Under the pieces are notes generated by a model. The model had not been told where the DNA came from, searched no databases, and was given only the letters and a program-made list of their open reading frames with translations. The position numbers and the translations under genes are program-made. This document shows, one piece after another, positions 46,601 to 58,914 of a stretch of DNA of 64,000 bases. How positions within the stretch are numbered: the stretch's first letter is position 1; every line of letters begins with the position of its first letter. The stretch comes from Dillenia suffruticosa (Eukaryota; Streptophyta; Magnoliopsida; Dilleniales; Dilleniaceae). The stretch lies in NCBI GenBank assembly GCA_033439265.1, contig JAVTVX010000016.1:3294501-3358500 (forward strand), in the 5' to 3' direction.

Positions 46601-47208
46601 ATCCATTCGTTAGAAATTACAATAGCTATATAATCAATGAATATCGATTCCATATAAATGATCATAAGAAATGCCTTCAAACTTAGAATTCAAGAGTTGT
46701 AGTAGTAGTAGATGATGTTACTTATGCAAGTACAAGCGATAAAACACTCATTCAAGGTAAAGTTAATTATTATGGAATATTACGGCAAATCATTGAAGTA
46801 AACTATAATTGAATGTATATGTTTGTTTTATTTCGATGTGATTGGGTCAATCTACAACAGGGATATAAGAAGGATAGATTTGGTTTAATACTTGTCAATT
46901 TCTCCTATCGCAATCATACGGGTGTTGATTTGCTGGATGATCCTTATGTTTTGGCATCCCAACCAAAGAAGGTATTTTATGTAACTGACAAAAGACATAA
47001 AGAATGGCTTGTTGTAAACATGTGAAAGTTAGAGATGAATTTGACATGGGTGATGCATTAATGAATCAACATATGAATTCAGAAAGTAACCCCTCAACTC
47101 AGGTGTGGGTTCGAATTAATGTAAATGAAGATGAAGGAAATATATCAATAGAAATGAATGATGATGATGAAGATGTTGATAGAGTAGGAAGGGATGCGTA
47201 TGAAATGT
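43614..47208 (+). pseudogene. TNPD-type CACTA transposase (tnp2/Transposase_21)
   Basis: ATG at 43614 opens the transposase-associated zinc-binding domain (MDKRWMYCKSRACDEYISGV, LSCPCVKCFNTFRF, LLRYGFQRDYDKWIYHGE). Further on come the catalytic-domain segments ACPNDCMLYW-like (near 44290), VEELKELWNEGVDTYDFL and ALLWTINNFPAYTNLS (44780-44905), then CPVYGYDTCSRWL and YMGHRRWL (44930-45010). LPYWENVLIKYNIDMMHAKK follows at 45175-45240. DUF4218-like sequence follows (45240-45830) and DUF4216-like sequence at 46840-47025 (VNLQQGYKKDRFGLILVNFS). TNPD excises and integrates the element. Stops, a missing-exon impression between 44140 and 44650, and frame changes make it a pseudogene. Confidence 0.85.
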
Positions 47209-49189
47209 AATTTTCTATACACATTTATCTTCTTATCTTCTATATTTTTATATTTTTAATCACTCTACTTTCATTATTCTTCTATGTATCATTACATATA
47301 TTATAATGTGGTATGGTAAAAAGTAGTAATAACAATTACTTTCTCATCGTACAAATGGTAACAACTACTTTTATTCTCTATCTATATGGTAACATGATAA
47401 CAATAGTAAAAACTAATAATAAGTGATTTATAACAAATAACAAAATAAACTTCAGGTATACTTTTATTATAATATAATAATAAATAATATGGTAACTTTT
47501 ATTCTCTAATAACAAGTGATAACTAACAAAAAATAAATGGTAATAATGATGGTAACAAGTGGTAAGCCAATTGTATAAAATTTGTATAACATAACATGAT
47601 AACAAGTGGTAAGAAGTGTTCTTTAACAACAAATGGTAACCATGGTAATAAATGTATGTCGGCAATAAGTTATTGTAATAATTATATAAAATACGTATAA
47701 TATGGTATAGTTTTTAATAAATGATAGGCAATAATTATATAAATCAAGTGATCTTTTATATATGATGATAAGTAATAATATATAACGAATAATAAATGAT
47801 AACAGATTACTAACACAATAATTCTATAAAATTTGTTTATGGCATGTTAATAAGTGATAAGTGATTTCAATCAAATAACAAGTGCAACTGTTATTTTTGA
47901 TAAAACAATAATACTATAAAATTTGTATAAAATTTTTTTAAAACTGTATAAAATTTGTATAAACCGAAAAATAATGCTATTATCTGTTTGCATGAACATA
48001 ACAACTCTTAAAAATTACTGGCCTAATGACAAAATAACACATATTAAATATATAAACATTAAAGAGGGTATTCACTATAACTATTCTATTCCAAACTATA
48101 ACTATTTATTATAAAAAAAAGGCGGTCAAAAAATTTTAAAAACCCATTAAAGTGTCCCAATAAATTTGTAAATGAAGGAAAAAATGCGCAGATAGATTTT
48201 CAACATTTGGCGCTCGCTTCACTTGAAATATAAATCCTCAATATGTTGAATATGTTGTTTGGCAGTATAAAACACCTATAATGGCGTTGCATTGACTTCA
48301 AACATAAAGATGTTGTTTGCCCAATATAATATAACTATAAATTATATTGTTTCATAATATAAATTTATAAATTTATTATAATTATGAGTATCAATTTTAT
48401 TTGATTACCATTATATTACTATAATATAATATTACTATGCTATACAACTTAATTAATTATCAATATTAATATTAGTAAATATTACTAACTAATTTCAATA
48501 ATCATGTTCTATTACTAATATCAAATAATTATTAAATTTAAATAATGTTATTGAGATAGGATTACATTTGGTTTGAATGCATCTTCTTTATATAATAGAT
48601 TTAATCGTACCTAGTATATATATTACAGAATATTTTTATGGTATAAGAATACGAGTTCACTTGAGTTGAGAAGGTCTCCTTAATTTTCTTCATATTTCAT
48701 TTAATTGTTTTAGTTTTTTATTATTATTATTTTAAATTAAATTATTACTAATTTAAATAATTTCAATAATATTATGAAATGTTATTGTGGAGTTTGCATG
48801 ATATTAAATTGAAAAAACAAGCATCTGGATTTTACATTTTGGATTTTAATTCCTTACTTTTCCCCGTGATTATATCAATATAAATAAATAATATTAAATA
48901 TCAAATAATTAATTATATTAACTATCTAATTATCATATTCCTTAATTATAAAATATAAAATATAAAATATAAAATATACATTAACATGTCTAATTAATAT
49001 TATTAATTTAAATAACCATATTTATACCATACTCATCATATGCAATGCATCCAAGCACATGATCCGAACTCACATTTCTTGATTATAACAAATTTTAAAT
49101 TATAAATTAAGTATGAAATGTTATTATTTTAAATAATATAATCATATAAAATTATGTAAGAATGTAGTAATAATAAGATAAATAATACA
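47209..49189. repeat. AT-rich spacer with GGTAACAAGTGGTAA words, between TNPD and TNPA genes
   Basis: From about 47280 to 47900 words like ATGGTAACAACTAC, ATAACAAGTGGTAA and AACAATAATACTATAA recur, in the style of the subterminal arrays. The remainder to 49189 is AT-rich with no recognised gene. TATAAAATATAAAATATAAA at 48950-48975 is a simple repeat. Confidence 0.5.
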
Positions 49190-49370
49190 TGAATGCGGGC
49201 GCGCTTGGCTGGCCGGCTCAGTTGCACGCCATCGGCAGTTATGCTGTGCAAACATTTCCGGCCGCACTTGCCTAGGCGGCTCAGCCGCACTGGCATCACG
49301 GTTGTGCCGTGTAGGCATTTGTAGGCGCACTTCGATTGTACCGCGTAGGCATGCCCCCGCTAATATAAAA
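49190..49370. repeat. GC-rich island near the right side of the CACTA element
   Basis: GCGGGCGCGCTTGGCTGGCC, GGCGGCTCAGCCGCAC and CGGTTGTGCCGTGTAGGC words inside AT-rich DNA. Composition and the GGTTGTGCCG core resemble the larger island at 34930-35550. Confidence 0.6.
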
Positions 49371-49728
49371 TGTAGTAATATAGTAGTAATATTTACTACT
49401 ATTTCATAGAATTATATAGTAATAGGTAAAAGTTTTCTATTACTTAGTCAAACTATAAAAATAAAAAGAGAAGTAAACAAACTATAATAACCAAAAATTC
49501 AAAAAACTAAAATGTTAAAAAGCGGGGGGAAATGGCAGGTTTTGAAAAATTTATTTCGTGCTAAACAAAATATATATACTACAAACCCTTCCTCCCTCCA
49601 AAAACATCCAAACTTCTCATTTCTTTCAAAAACTCTTCTCCCTCACACCTCTCAAAATTTATAACTCAAACAAAATCTCATTCTATCAGATATTTTCAAC
49701 AAAAAATATAGGACGAAATGAACAAAAA

Positions 49729-50845
49729 ATGACCATTATATCTGACCAGAAAGAATTAGAACCATCCGAAAAACAAGTTGATTCTCAAGAAACCCAATTA
49801 TTCGAAAATGATATCCCAGGTTTGGTTTTGTTTTTGTTTATGTTTAAAAATAGATCATTTTATTTTTATAATATATTTTTATGTAATTAGTATGTTATCT
49901 ATTTTTTATTTTTCATTTGCACTAGTTCTCAAGAAAAAATGTAGAAGCTCAACCCGCTATCAAAATGTCTGGGATCTAGAAAAATGGAAACGTATGATGG
50001 TTGAAATGAACGAATCAAATCAACCAATAGGAATTGAAGGTACGATCTTCACCAGATTCCTTGGCTCTATAGTGAGAGTACATTGCATTGTTCTAATAAA
50101 CTATACAAGTTACCGTAACATGCCGACAGAGTATAAAGAGGATATGTAGAAAATTATACAGATATCTAGTTTTATTACTCAATCGAATCATGGCATACAT
50201 GAAAATTAATATATCTATTTTTTTTCTTATATTATAGTCAAATATTATCTTCAAACCACTCAGAGATGATACTAAGAAATGGATTCTTGCAAATTTGTCC
50301 GACAAATGGAAGAGTTTTAAAAATTTGCTCAAATAAAAATGGTTCGATGATTTACTTGAAATAGATGAAAATATCAAGAGAATGGAAGATGAAAGGGTTG
50401 ATCCACATCAGACAAGGACCTTGTTACATTTTGGTTGAGTGATAAAGGGAAATTAGAAGTTAACAATTTCTCTAACTACTTTTACTTTTTTCTCTTTGGT
50501 AGGAAATTTACTTAAAATTTAATTGTACTCTGATACTTTTTTCTAATACTTTTTCCTCTTTAGGAAATGAGTAGAAAAAATTCAGAATATCGTGCAAAGT
50601 TAAGGGATCCACATTACTTGGGATCTAAGTCGTTTGCCAAACTCATACATGAGAAGGTATAAACAATTCATATATTATTTTATTTGTAATTATTTTTTAT
50701 TACATAATACTACAAACTAAACAATTTTATCAGACAACACAATTTGGGACAAAACCTTGTAGAGCTGAACTTTATCTCACAAGTAGAACCCAATCAGATG
50801 GGAGTTTAGTTTCTACAAAAGTATCAGAAGTTATGGTATGATTGA

Positions 50846-50887
<42 letters not shown>

Positions 50888-51490
50888 ATATAAATTTTTA
50901 TATATTTTCAATTGATATGTTTATGAACATTCACATTTAATTCATTCTATATAGGAAATGATGAAGAGTGGAATGGAGCATACTGAGAGTGAAGAAGGGC
51001 AAGCACAAAGTTCAAATTTATCTTGAAAAACTGATATCATATCTAAAGTCAAAGGGCCTAATTCAAAGGGAAAAATCAGATATGTTGGCAAAGTTACGAC
51101 TCCATCACAACAGCAGCATTCAAGCAAACCTAAGAACGAATACATGACCATTATGATGGAACGATTAATGGAACAAAATCAGAATCTTACTAATCTGGTG
51201 AGCAATGCTCTCATGCATGTTGCTATGTATGCCTGAAGTGGACAGCAAGATGAATTGTTGAACTTCGTTAATAAAGCAAGGCTCATTGTTGGTGTTGAGA
51301 TACAAATATCATTTCTTTATTTTTTAACATAATCTAACCTACTTTTACTTCTGTATTTGAACAATAATCCAAATTATTTGTATTTGTATTATTAGCTTCC
51401 TCGTATACGAGATACTGAGAGTGTACATCGAAACCAACCATCATCATCATCATTATCACCTCATGAGTCCATCTTGAAAGGTAATATTTA
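49729..51490 (+). pseudogene. TNPA-type transposase (Ptta/En/Spm, Transposase_24-like)
   Basis: Exon 1 (49729-49819) begins MTIISDQKELEPSEKQ. Exon 2 (about 49926-50150) has WDLEKWKRMMVEMNESNQPI, FTRFLGSIVRVHCI and YTSYRNMPTEYKEDM. Exon 3 (from about 50238) has FKPLRDDTKKWILANLSDKW with a stop in the middle. Exons near 50565-50660 and 50730-50838 read LRDPHYLGSKSFAKLIHEK and FGTKPCRAELYLTSRTQSDG. The last long exon (50955-51235) has the coiled-coil tail EYMTIMMERLMEQNQNLTNL. TNPA proteins bind the subterminal repeats. Only two or three stops break it. A TA-repeat lies in the intron at 50852-50885. Confidence 0.8.
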
Positions 51491-51879
51491 AATGTACAAG
51501 TTTTTATAATGTACCATATAATTATATTCATTTCATTAATATAGAATAATACATCACATCACGCTGGATCCTACAACCGGATGCTATGGATGCTGGAATT
51601 TTTTGGGTGCTCAATGTCAACATTTTTGGCATGAACATTTCATTTCAGAAGATATGAAGATATATAGTTGTCCGAAGTTACAATCTTTTTCTTTTTCTCT
51701 ACAGGATTATGTTTATTTCTTTTGTAATTTCTGTAATTTATAGTGTCTGTACCATTATCATGTATATTCCAATCATGATGATATAAAAGGTACTTCATTT
51801 CCTAAAATACGTTATTTATAATATTTCCTAACTCTTTTTTAAGCCACAATTATAACATTTTCTACGTAACTCGTGTTTG
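51491..51879 (+). other. AT-rich spacer after the TNPA-type gene
   Basis: A GC-moderate stretch at 51545-51720 (GGATCCTACAACCGGATGCT region) looks like a decayed exon but matches nothing I recognise. Confidence 0.3.
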
Positions 51880-52780
51880 TTGATGATAAAGTAGTAATAT
51901 TTACTAACGATAGAGTAGTAATATTTGTATTAACATATCATAATACATTTGTAGTAATAATTACTAATGATAACCGACAAAAAAATAGTAACATTTGGTT
52001 ACCGATAATAAGTAACAACTTTAAGCGACAATAAGTAACAACTCTTTAAGCTACATAAACGATAATAAAAGTAGTAATATTTACTAACCAACAATAATTT
52101 TGTAAGTGACAAAAATAAGTAGTAATATATACTAACTCAACAATTCGACAGTAAATGTAGTAATATTTACTAACAAAATATTTCTGTAAACAACAATAAA
52201 TGTAGTAATATCTACTAACTCAATAATTTTGTAACCGACATTAAAGGTAGTAACATTTACTAACCCATACTTTTCGATATTAAAGGTAGTAACATTTATT
52301 AACCTAACAATTCTACGTATTTACTAACCCAACAATTCTGTAACCGACGGTAAAATTATAATATTTACTAACATTTATCATAACCGACAAAAAAAAATTA
52401 TAACATTTCCTAATATATCTGGTTCTATATTTCTCGACAAAATAGCTTAACATTTATTAACGATTGTGAGTGACAATAAAGAATTCGCATTTCCTATGTC
52501 GTAAGATAAGATGCTAGTATAATAATATTTACTAACATTTGTATTTATCGACAATAAATGTAATAACATTTCCTAACATACGTATTATATGATTGGCGAC
52601 AATAAATAGTTGTATCAATTCTTAATGGTATATTAAGTGATTGAGTGATGATAAAAGTAGAACTTTTACCAACCCTTAAAAGGGATGAAAAAAGTAGTAA
52701 ATTTTACTAACCGTTTATAAGGTGACGATAAAAATAGTAACTTTTACTGACCCTTTACAACTGATGATATAAGATCGATT
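51880..52780. repeat. Right subterminal array of TAGTAATATTTACTAAC words
   Basis: GTAGTAATATTTACTAAC and close variants, often with ACCGACAATAAA between them, recur at 25-60 base spacing for about 900 bases. The core (AGTAATATTTACT) is the same kind of near-palindrome as in the left array, as expected for transposase-binding subterminal repeats. Confidence 0.8.
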
Positions 52781-52955
52781 TTTACTAATACTTTTCTAAC
52801 CGTCCGGATATTTAACATGCTCCAACGATCATGACAAGTGTCGACATAGGTCTATCCCGACCTGTGTATAACCAACCGAACCTCTATCCATCGGAGAAGA
52901 CTTTATCGACAGTTTTACTACATTTTCCATACGGTTTTCGTCCATCTCCATTAGT

Positions 52956-52971
52956 CATTTCCTTTGTAGTG
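52956..52971 (-). repeat. Right terminal inverted repeat of the giant CACTA element
   Basis: Ends CCTTTGTAGTG at 52971 and is followed by ATA, identical to the trinucleotide before the left terminus. Confidence 0.82.
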
Positions 52972-52974
52972 ATA

Positions 52975-54253
52975 TCACTATGTAAATATAGATGTTAAGA
53001 AATCAAAAATTTTTCTACTTCTTTTTTTGTTATATTTTAATTGGATGAGCAGTTGCACGTGAGCAGCAGTAGCAATAGGGAGTATGACAAGTATTTGATA
53101 GAACCCTATGGATATAGGAAATCTCATCTTTTCACGTTTATTGTAATAATGATTTTTTTAACATATACTTTTTTATATTATCTTCTGTAGTTCTACCTAC
53201 ATTATTAAGTAAGAGAGTTCAAGCCAATTCGAAAGGGAATACTATAGTTGGAGTACTCTAACACCCGATGCTAAACAAATGATGAATAAACAATTTAAGA
53301 TAATATAAGTTTCTAATTTTTATTATTGCATATTATTTCCCTTATTGTTTTCATTGTTTTTTCATAATTTTATATTTTATAGGCTAGTTTAGGTGGCATC
53401 AAAGTTACGACGTCATAAGGGGACAGTCTAATGATCATAGTCTCTCTCTATCAACCTAAGATCTAAGTTTAAATCACTGTATAACCAAAAACAAAAAATC
53501 AAAGTTAGGAAGACAAAGTTTGGGAGAATTTCAAAACAAAAGTGAGTAACCTCATACGGCTTTGAATGAACAAAGCCACGGAAAAGGGAAAGAAACCATA
53601 CTTTATTACGTAAGAGTATTCGGACAAAGTGAGTGCACAGCAGAAGATGAACGAATATCAAGAGAAGTGTAAAAGAAATTAAAAAGAATATGGCTAGGAG
53701 TTCTACTAAGGGAGATGCTACATATGTTGGAGGGTCGAAGAGTATGGATGCTCACCGTAGGTACAGGAGGAGTTTTAATACTTTTTGAATATCTACATAA
53801 ATTCGGTTCACTGTTTTGAATACATATACATATACATCCAGGCTTGCGGAAGGACGGTTGCATCTGCTCTTACAAATCGAGCATCTGGAACTTCAACATG
53901 TGCAATCCCTGACTATCGTGACAGGGAGGATTCAACTGATAGAGCTCGACACGAGGATTAAAGGGCTTAATTTGCAGATGACAAAGGAAAATCTTCAAAA
54001 GAAAAAAAAATGATGTCACACTCTTCTCCTCCCAGTATTGGCGCAAAATGAAGACCAGCACCGAAAGAGTAAGTTCAATAACTCAGTCTTGAAAATGCAA
54101 TATGCGGATTGATGGTGACCTCTTGCTCCAATGTCCGGGTATCTATTGTCCCTCTAGTGAGCCAGTTCAACCTTTACAGCCCCAACCCCAACTTCCCTCA
54201 CAAGCCTAGCCCTTTAAAGCCAAGTCCCCCGCCCCCATTGAAGCTATTTCCAT
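52975..54253 (+). other. Transposon-derived fragments between the two CACTA elements
   Basis: Short coding-like pieces occur: LSKRVQANSKGN-like near 53215, and at 53830-54010 a helix-forming stretch (LLLQIEHLELQHVQSLTI then GRIQLIELDTRIKGLNLQMT) resembling the C-terminal coiled coil of transposon-associated proteins. None is complete. The region may be the remains of an older element into which one or both CACTA elements jumped. Confidence 0.35.
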
Positions 54254-54800
54254 CACTACTAGAAATTGAGGTATCACCTACGGAAATTTCCATTGGTGAA
54301 AATTAAAAATCCATCAGTGAAAAGAATTACCGATGGAAATTTTCGTACGTAATTCCATTAGGGAAAACAACCCTGCTAATGTTTATCAACGGAAATATTT
54401 TTGTTACTAAATTTTACGACGGATTTGCGATGGTAATTTCCAATGTTAATATAAGCGGTCAAAAATCCGTCGGTGATATGTTTGGCCTTCACCGACTGAT
54501 TTCTAACGGAATCTTTCCATCGCCAAATAGTCCATCACTTATACTTAATATAGCATAACACAATTTGCGACAGCTTACCGAAGGAGCACTTAGCGATGGA
54601 TAATTTCCGTCTTAAATCCGTCGGTGAAGGACTAACCATAGACATCCTATCACTAATGGAATAACGACACATTTTGTACCGACGGTTTTTTCCCTTGGTA
54701 TTCCGTCGCTGATATATGAGAAGAAATTGTACTATAAACTGACGGATTGATCAGTGACAGAATTTTTCCGTCGGTAATCCGTCGGTGTTTAACATATTCC
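54254..54800. repeat. Subterminal repeats of the second CACTA element
   Basis: More than ten copies of a CCGTCGGTRA-type word and its complement occur in about 540 bases, mixed with GATGGAAATTTCCGT-like segments. They are different from the TAGTAAT words of the 20-kb element, so the two elements belong to different CACTA families. Confidence 0.85.
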
Positions 54801-55051
54801 CACCCTCCTACAGCCAGATTGTAGTTGATCCACCTGTTAGCCTGTTTCCCAATCAACCTATTTCATCTCATCTATAATATTACGAACTATTTTAGATATA
54901 AATCTCAAATTCATTGCTATAAAATCCAAGTATAGGTCCAACACAAGACATAAATTGTACGATAACATAAATTCTCTAATATTTGTATAAAATAAAGTGC
55001 AATTCATCTAACATGATTCAAACTCAAGTACAAAAAACCATATCATCAGTC

Positions 55052-56062
55052 TCACAGTGGTGGTTGATCATCATCTGGTGCCTCAGTGCTATCAAGCCCC
55101 AGTGGTGTTTGTTCAAAACGAATTTGGGCTAGGATGTCACAAACCTTTGCCTCTATTTCCGCCCGCACTTAACTTTCCACTTGTTCCAAAATTTTGCTAT
55201 GCATTTGACTTCTTATTTCGTCCATCATTCTATCTACCTCCTCTTTAGTATACATCTGAGATAAACAAACGCATGGAGATGATGTCACACCAGATGAATT
55301 AATCAAACTTACATCATCAACTCTCTCTCCAAAGCCATACAAACGTCCCTTCATCAGACCTCCAGTCACCTCACACCATGAGCCCGCATCAAACCCAAGC
55401 TGAGAAACGAAATCTGAGCCAAACTTTTCCTCGATCTTTTGTTTGTACTTGCCCTACAATAAGCATATGTAATTAGATCAGTCAAGTTCATTATGTTTTA
55501 ATGTTACATAAAATTAAATGAAATTGCAATCATCTTACACTTATTGATTCTGATTTTTTGTCAACATACAGTCCTTTGTCCTTATCTCGCCTGTGAGTGC
55601 GATTAAAGATTTTGAGATGGGATACGGACTGCTGCGTTTCTTCAGCCTATACAGAAGAAAAACATTATCAATCCTAATTTGACAAAGATATAAATCATGA
55701 GCACTCATTTCAAAGAATAAAGAAAAGGAGACCATTCTCTTCATGTGGGTGGCAAACGGGATAGAACCGGTGGTGTGCTTCGTAATCTCCCCTTCTTTCT
55801 CGGTATTTCGATTTTGCTTTGCTACATTTGACTTTTGTTGCCACTTTGGTGTCGCCTAATGTTTGTCAATCAGTTCATCCCATACAGCTGATGTTAAGAA
55901 CATAGGTGGATGCCCTTTCATTTCGGCTATATTTGTTGTGCCAACAACTTGCATTGCTTGCTTCCGCACTGCACCAAGCATATCCGAATATCTCCTTCTG
56001 CAGGAAGCTTTCCACGCATGATAGATTCCGGGTGATTGTTCATCTCGCCACACAAATTTTTG
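55052..56062 (-). CDS. TNPA/Ptta-type transposase, nearly intact C-terminal exons
   Basis: After an acceptor (CATGCGTAG) the first visible exon (about 56066-55735) reads FVWRDEQSPGIYHAWKASCR, RYSDMLGAVRKQAMQV, MFLTSAVWDELIDKH. One TAG stands where Trp is expected, and then come ATPKWQQKSNVAKQNR and TGSIPFATHMKRM. The next exon (about 55650-55545) has HLKIFNRTHRRDKDKGLYVD, and the last (about 55455-55052) LYGFGERVDDVSLINSSG and YTKEEVDRMMDEIRSQM, ending DDDQPPL. This order matches Transposase_24 proteins that bind CACTA subterminal repeats. N-terminal exons upstream of 56062 were not identified. Only the single TAG breaks what is visible. Confidence 0.78.
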
Positions 56063-57084
56063 CTACGCATGAAATAGAAAACTTATCAATGTGGTGAGTA
56101 TCGAAAGTGAGAAACATCTTAGCATATGAAGGGAAACATGGAATGCATCACTATAAGCTGAAGAAGGAGTTCGATATCTCCTTTGCAACAAGTAGTTACA
56201 TGAATTGTGAAGGATGGACTTCATCCTGTGGCAATACAAAAGTCAAAAATAACATCACAGTAATTGGTAGACAACAGTTAAGTGGACACTTCCACTGACA
56301 TCACTCAAAGTAATTGCCAAAGTGCTTAACATGATCATCTTCCATTGCATCACAGAAAAGCTATACCGAATGCAAAACATGATAATAAATGCTTCACATC
56401 CTTCTGACTGTGGAGGTGACAACCCATAGCACTAAGGTGAGATAGAGAGAGGAGAAATCCTAGTCAAGATTCAAATGGCAACAAGGACAACATAACCAAA
56501 TTCTGCAAGCAATACAAGTACATGTATGCCCTTGTCTTTCGAACTCTTTGGCAGTTAAAAGACTCATAGTCAACAAACTTTTATAGCTCAAATGAGGATG
56601 CAAACTTAGAGAAACAAAAGTTAACTATAGAATTCAATGTGGATGCTTTTGACAGATACGGAAAAGAGGTCAATATGATAAATAATTTAGTAGCCAAGCG
56701 CATTGGCTTTTCCCCAAAAAAAACACAAGTAATTTGATATAGTACAACTTCAGATCAAGAGTTACATATTACTCTTGTTTGCACTAAACACATAGAATCT
56801 TTTCATCTTTAATTAAGGTGAGAATAAGGAAAGCCTACTACCTCCTGGCAAATCCGATTCAAGGGGAGAGTATGTAGGGATATATTTTAGAAATAGAACA
56901 TAACACTAAGTTTTATGTACCTGAGGCTCACGGTTCTATGCCAAAAATGGAAGTTATAACCTTAAAGGGAGCAATTAGTTCACTTTCCTTTGGGCAATAT
57001 TTGACCCTATTGACCTAGTAGAGTTTTGATGATGAGAGGTTAGAAAGAAAATAGTTCAAAAAAATAAGAAAATAGTTAGAAAAT
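56063..57084. other. No gene recognised
   Basis: Moderately AT-rich DNA upstream of the TNPA-like gene, which may include its 5' exons or promoter. No repeat or coding similarity could be supported. Confidence 0.35.
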
Positions 57085-58300
57085 TCAAAATCCTACAGTA
57101 CAGGTCGACCTGCTTAGAAAACACATCGACCTGTGACATTCACACACACACATCAACCCGTTTGATACTCTTGTCGACCTAAGTCAAATGTTCTCTACTG
57201 AAAACATAAGTCTGAACACTTCGACCTATACAAGCGCATATCGACCTATAGATAGTCAAATGGACCAATTTAAAATTACACATCGACCAATTGTTCAAGC
57301 ACATCGATTTGAACACATCAGGCATCGACACTAAGAAAAGAGAATATATTAGGACATCGATATCTGTACAAACCTTGTCGACCCAAAGCAATAGGAACAC
57401 TAGCACGTCGACCAATTTATCTCAACAAATCATTCAATTGTTTTTGTGAACAGTGACACATCAACCTATTCTCTACACACATCAACCTGTTTTGCAAAAA
57501 CACATCAACCTATTTTTCAACACATCAACCTAAACAGTGTCATGTCCTCCAATCTCATACACTATGTCGACCAATTTAAATACCAAATAGTAACACATCA
57601 ACATGATAGTTTGACACATCATCCTGTTAGTCATTGATTGTGAAATACATATATCAACCCAGAGTCATGCTTGTCGACCTAGCCTAAACACATCAACCAA
57701 TTCATTTCATCACATCAACCAATTTGACAAATGAATAGTGACACATCAACCTTTGATGAGCACATGTCAACCCATCCATTATGTTTCATAAATAAACACA
57801 CATCGACATAGTAAAAGTCTTGTCGACCTGTTGAGACACATCAACCAATTGAATTACTCAGGTTTTCCAATTTTTATTTGTACAGTAAAATGTCGATGTA
57901 TATAATGAGTCTTGTCAACCTGATGTTCAATTGCTCATTAAAATACACATCGACCTATTAGTTTCAAATCGACATAACATATGCACATCAACCAATTAAA
58001 TTCCACACATCGACCAATTTGTTACATGAATAGTAACATGTCGATGCACCAAATTAAACTAGTCGACCTACCTCTCACAAAGTCAGAAAGATCACACATC
58101 AACACGGTTGAAATGTTGTCGATACAAAAGAACACATCGACCAATTAAAAATCTTGTGTCCACCAATTTCATTTGGTACAATTCCTTATCGACCCAGAAT
58201 AGTTTCTTGTTGACCTATTTACATAGAAATATACTAGAAATAATTCAAAGTCAGGTCGAAGTCCACAATAGACTTGTCGACCTGCGTATGTCAGAAACCA
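57085..58300. repeat. Dense array of CATCGACC / CATCAACC / GTCGACCT words
   Basis: Over 1.2 kb the octamer CATCRACC, usually as ACACATCRACCWATT or TTGTCGACCTG, occurs more than forty times at irregular 15-40 base spacing. CATCAACC looks like the methylation-decay form (CG to CA) of CATCGACC. GTCGAC palindromes recur. There is no fixed period, so this is an interspersed short-word array rather than a satellite. Its host element is not established. Confidence 0.85.
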
Positions 58301-58914
58301 GATCTGGAAAACATTTTCGAATCTACAGACCCATTCTTTCTTCGATTTCTGAAATATTTCCTTTTCTATCAAAACTAACGTTCGAATGCAGTGCAAACAA
58401 AGTCTGATAAGCCTATTTAAAAGAGGTACCAGTAAAAAGAATGAAACTTCAGTGCGAAGGAAGGAACAGTTACAGAAGCAATAATGGCAGAAATTAAATA
58501 CCCAATGTTCAAATACAACAAATTTCACCAACCCTCAATGGCTCTATTCAATGCTTCAATAAATATTGAGAGCAGAAAATAGAGAGGGACATATGAGATA
58601 ATGAGAGACAACGACACACAACGACTTGAATTAAAAACTCCATTGAATACTGAAAAATCTCATCTTTGTGCACTTGAAAGTTTTCAATTGTATTAAGTGT
58701 CTCTCCTAGTTTTTCATTTTGTCAAATATGAGGAAAATAAGTCTCAATTCTTGACTATCATTTATAGTTTAATTCGAGTGTTAAAGACTAAGGAGTGTGT
58801 GACATTGCCTTAAGTCTAAAGAAGCCAAAATTCAATATGAGAGAGATTGAATTGTAGTGTTCGGACATAACACTGTATAAGGTTTAACTTGAGCCTATAA
58901 TCAAGTTTGTAAAC
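58301..58914. other. Spacer between the word array and the second chromovirus, possibly an LTR end
   Basis: The stretch with GAGAGAC near 58565-58610 and the sequence CTCATCTTTGTGCACTTGAAAG (58659-58680) followed by TTTCATTTTG resembles the 3' portion of some Ty1/copia LTRs. No partner LTR, primer site or coding domain was found, so this remains a guess. Confidence 0.25.

Larger units (their letters stand above)
32817..52971 (+). mobile_element. Giant (20.2 kb) CACTA (En/Spm) transposon carrying extra genes
   Basis: The left end is CACTACAAA at 32817 and the right end TTTGTAGTG at 52963-52971. Both are flanked by ATA (32814-32816 and 52972-52974), the 3-bp duplication CACTA transposases make. 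Subterminal arrays rich in TAGTAAATATTACTA-like words lie inside both ends (33346-34500 and 51880-52780). Between them are a Ulp1-like gene on the minus strand and, on the plus strand, a plant transposon protein gene, a TNPD-type and a TNPA-type transposase. GC-rich repeat islands sit at 34930-35550, 42716-43141 and 49190-49370. Both transposase genes show stops, so the copy is probably immobile on its own. Confidence 0.85.
54254..56062 (-). mobile_element. Second CACTA element, one end with its TNPA-like gene (other end not found)
   Basis: CACTACTAGAAATTGAGG at 54254 is a classical CACTA terminus. It is followed by a subterminal region (to about 54800) full of CCGTCGGTGA, TCCGTCGGTAAT and ACCGACGGTT words in both orientations, the usual TNPA-binding layout. 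The TNPA-like gene at 55052-56062 is transcribed toward this end. I could not find the opposite terminus. The element probably continues beyond 56062. Confidence 0.75.
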
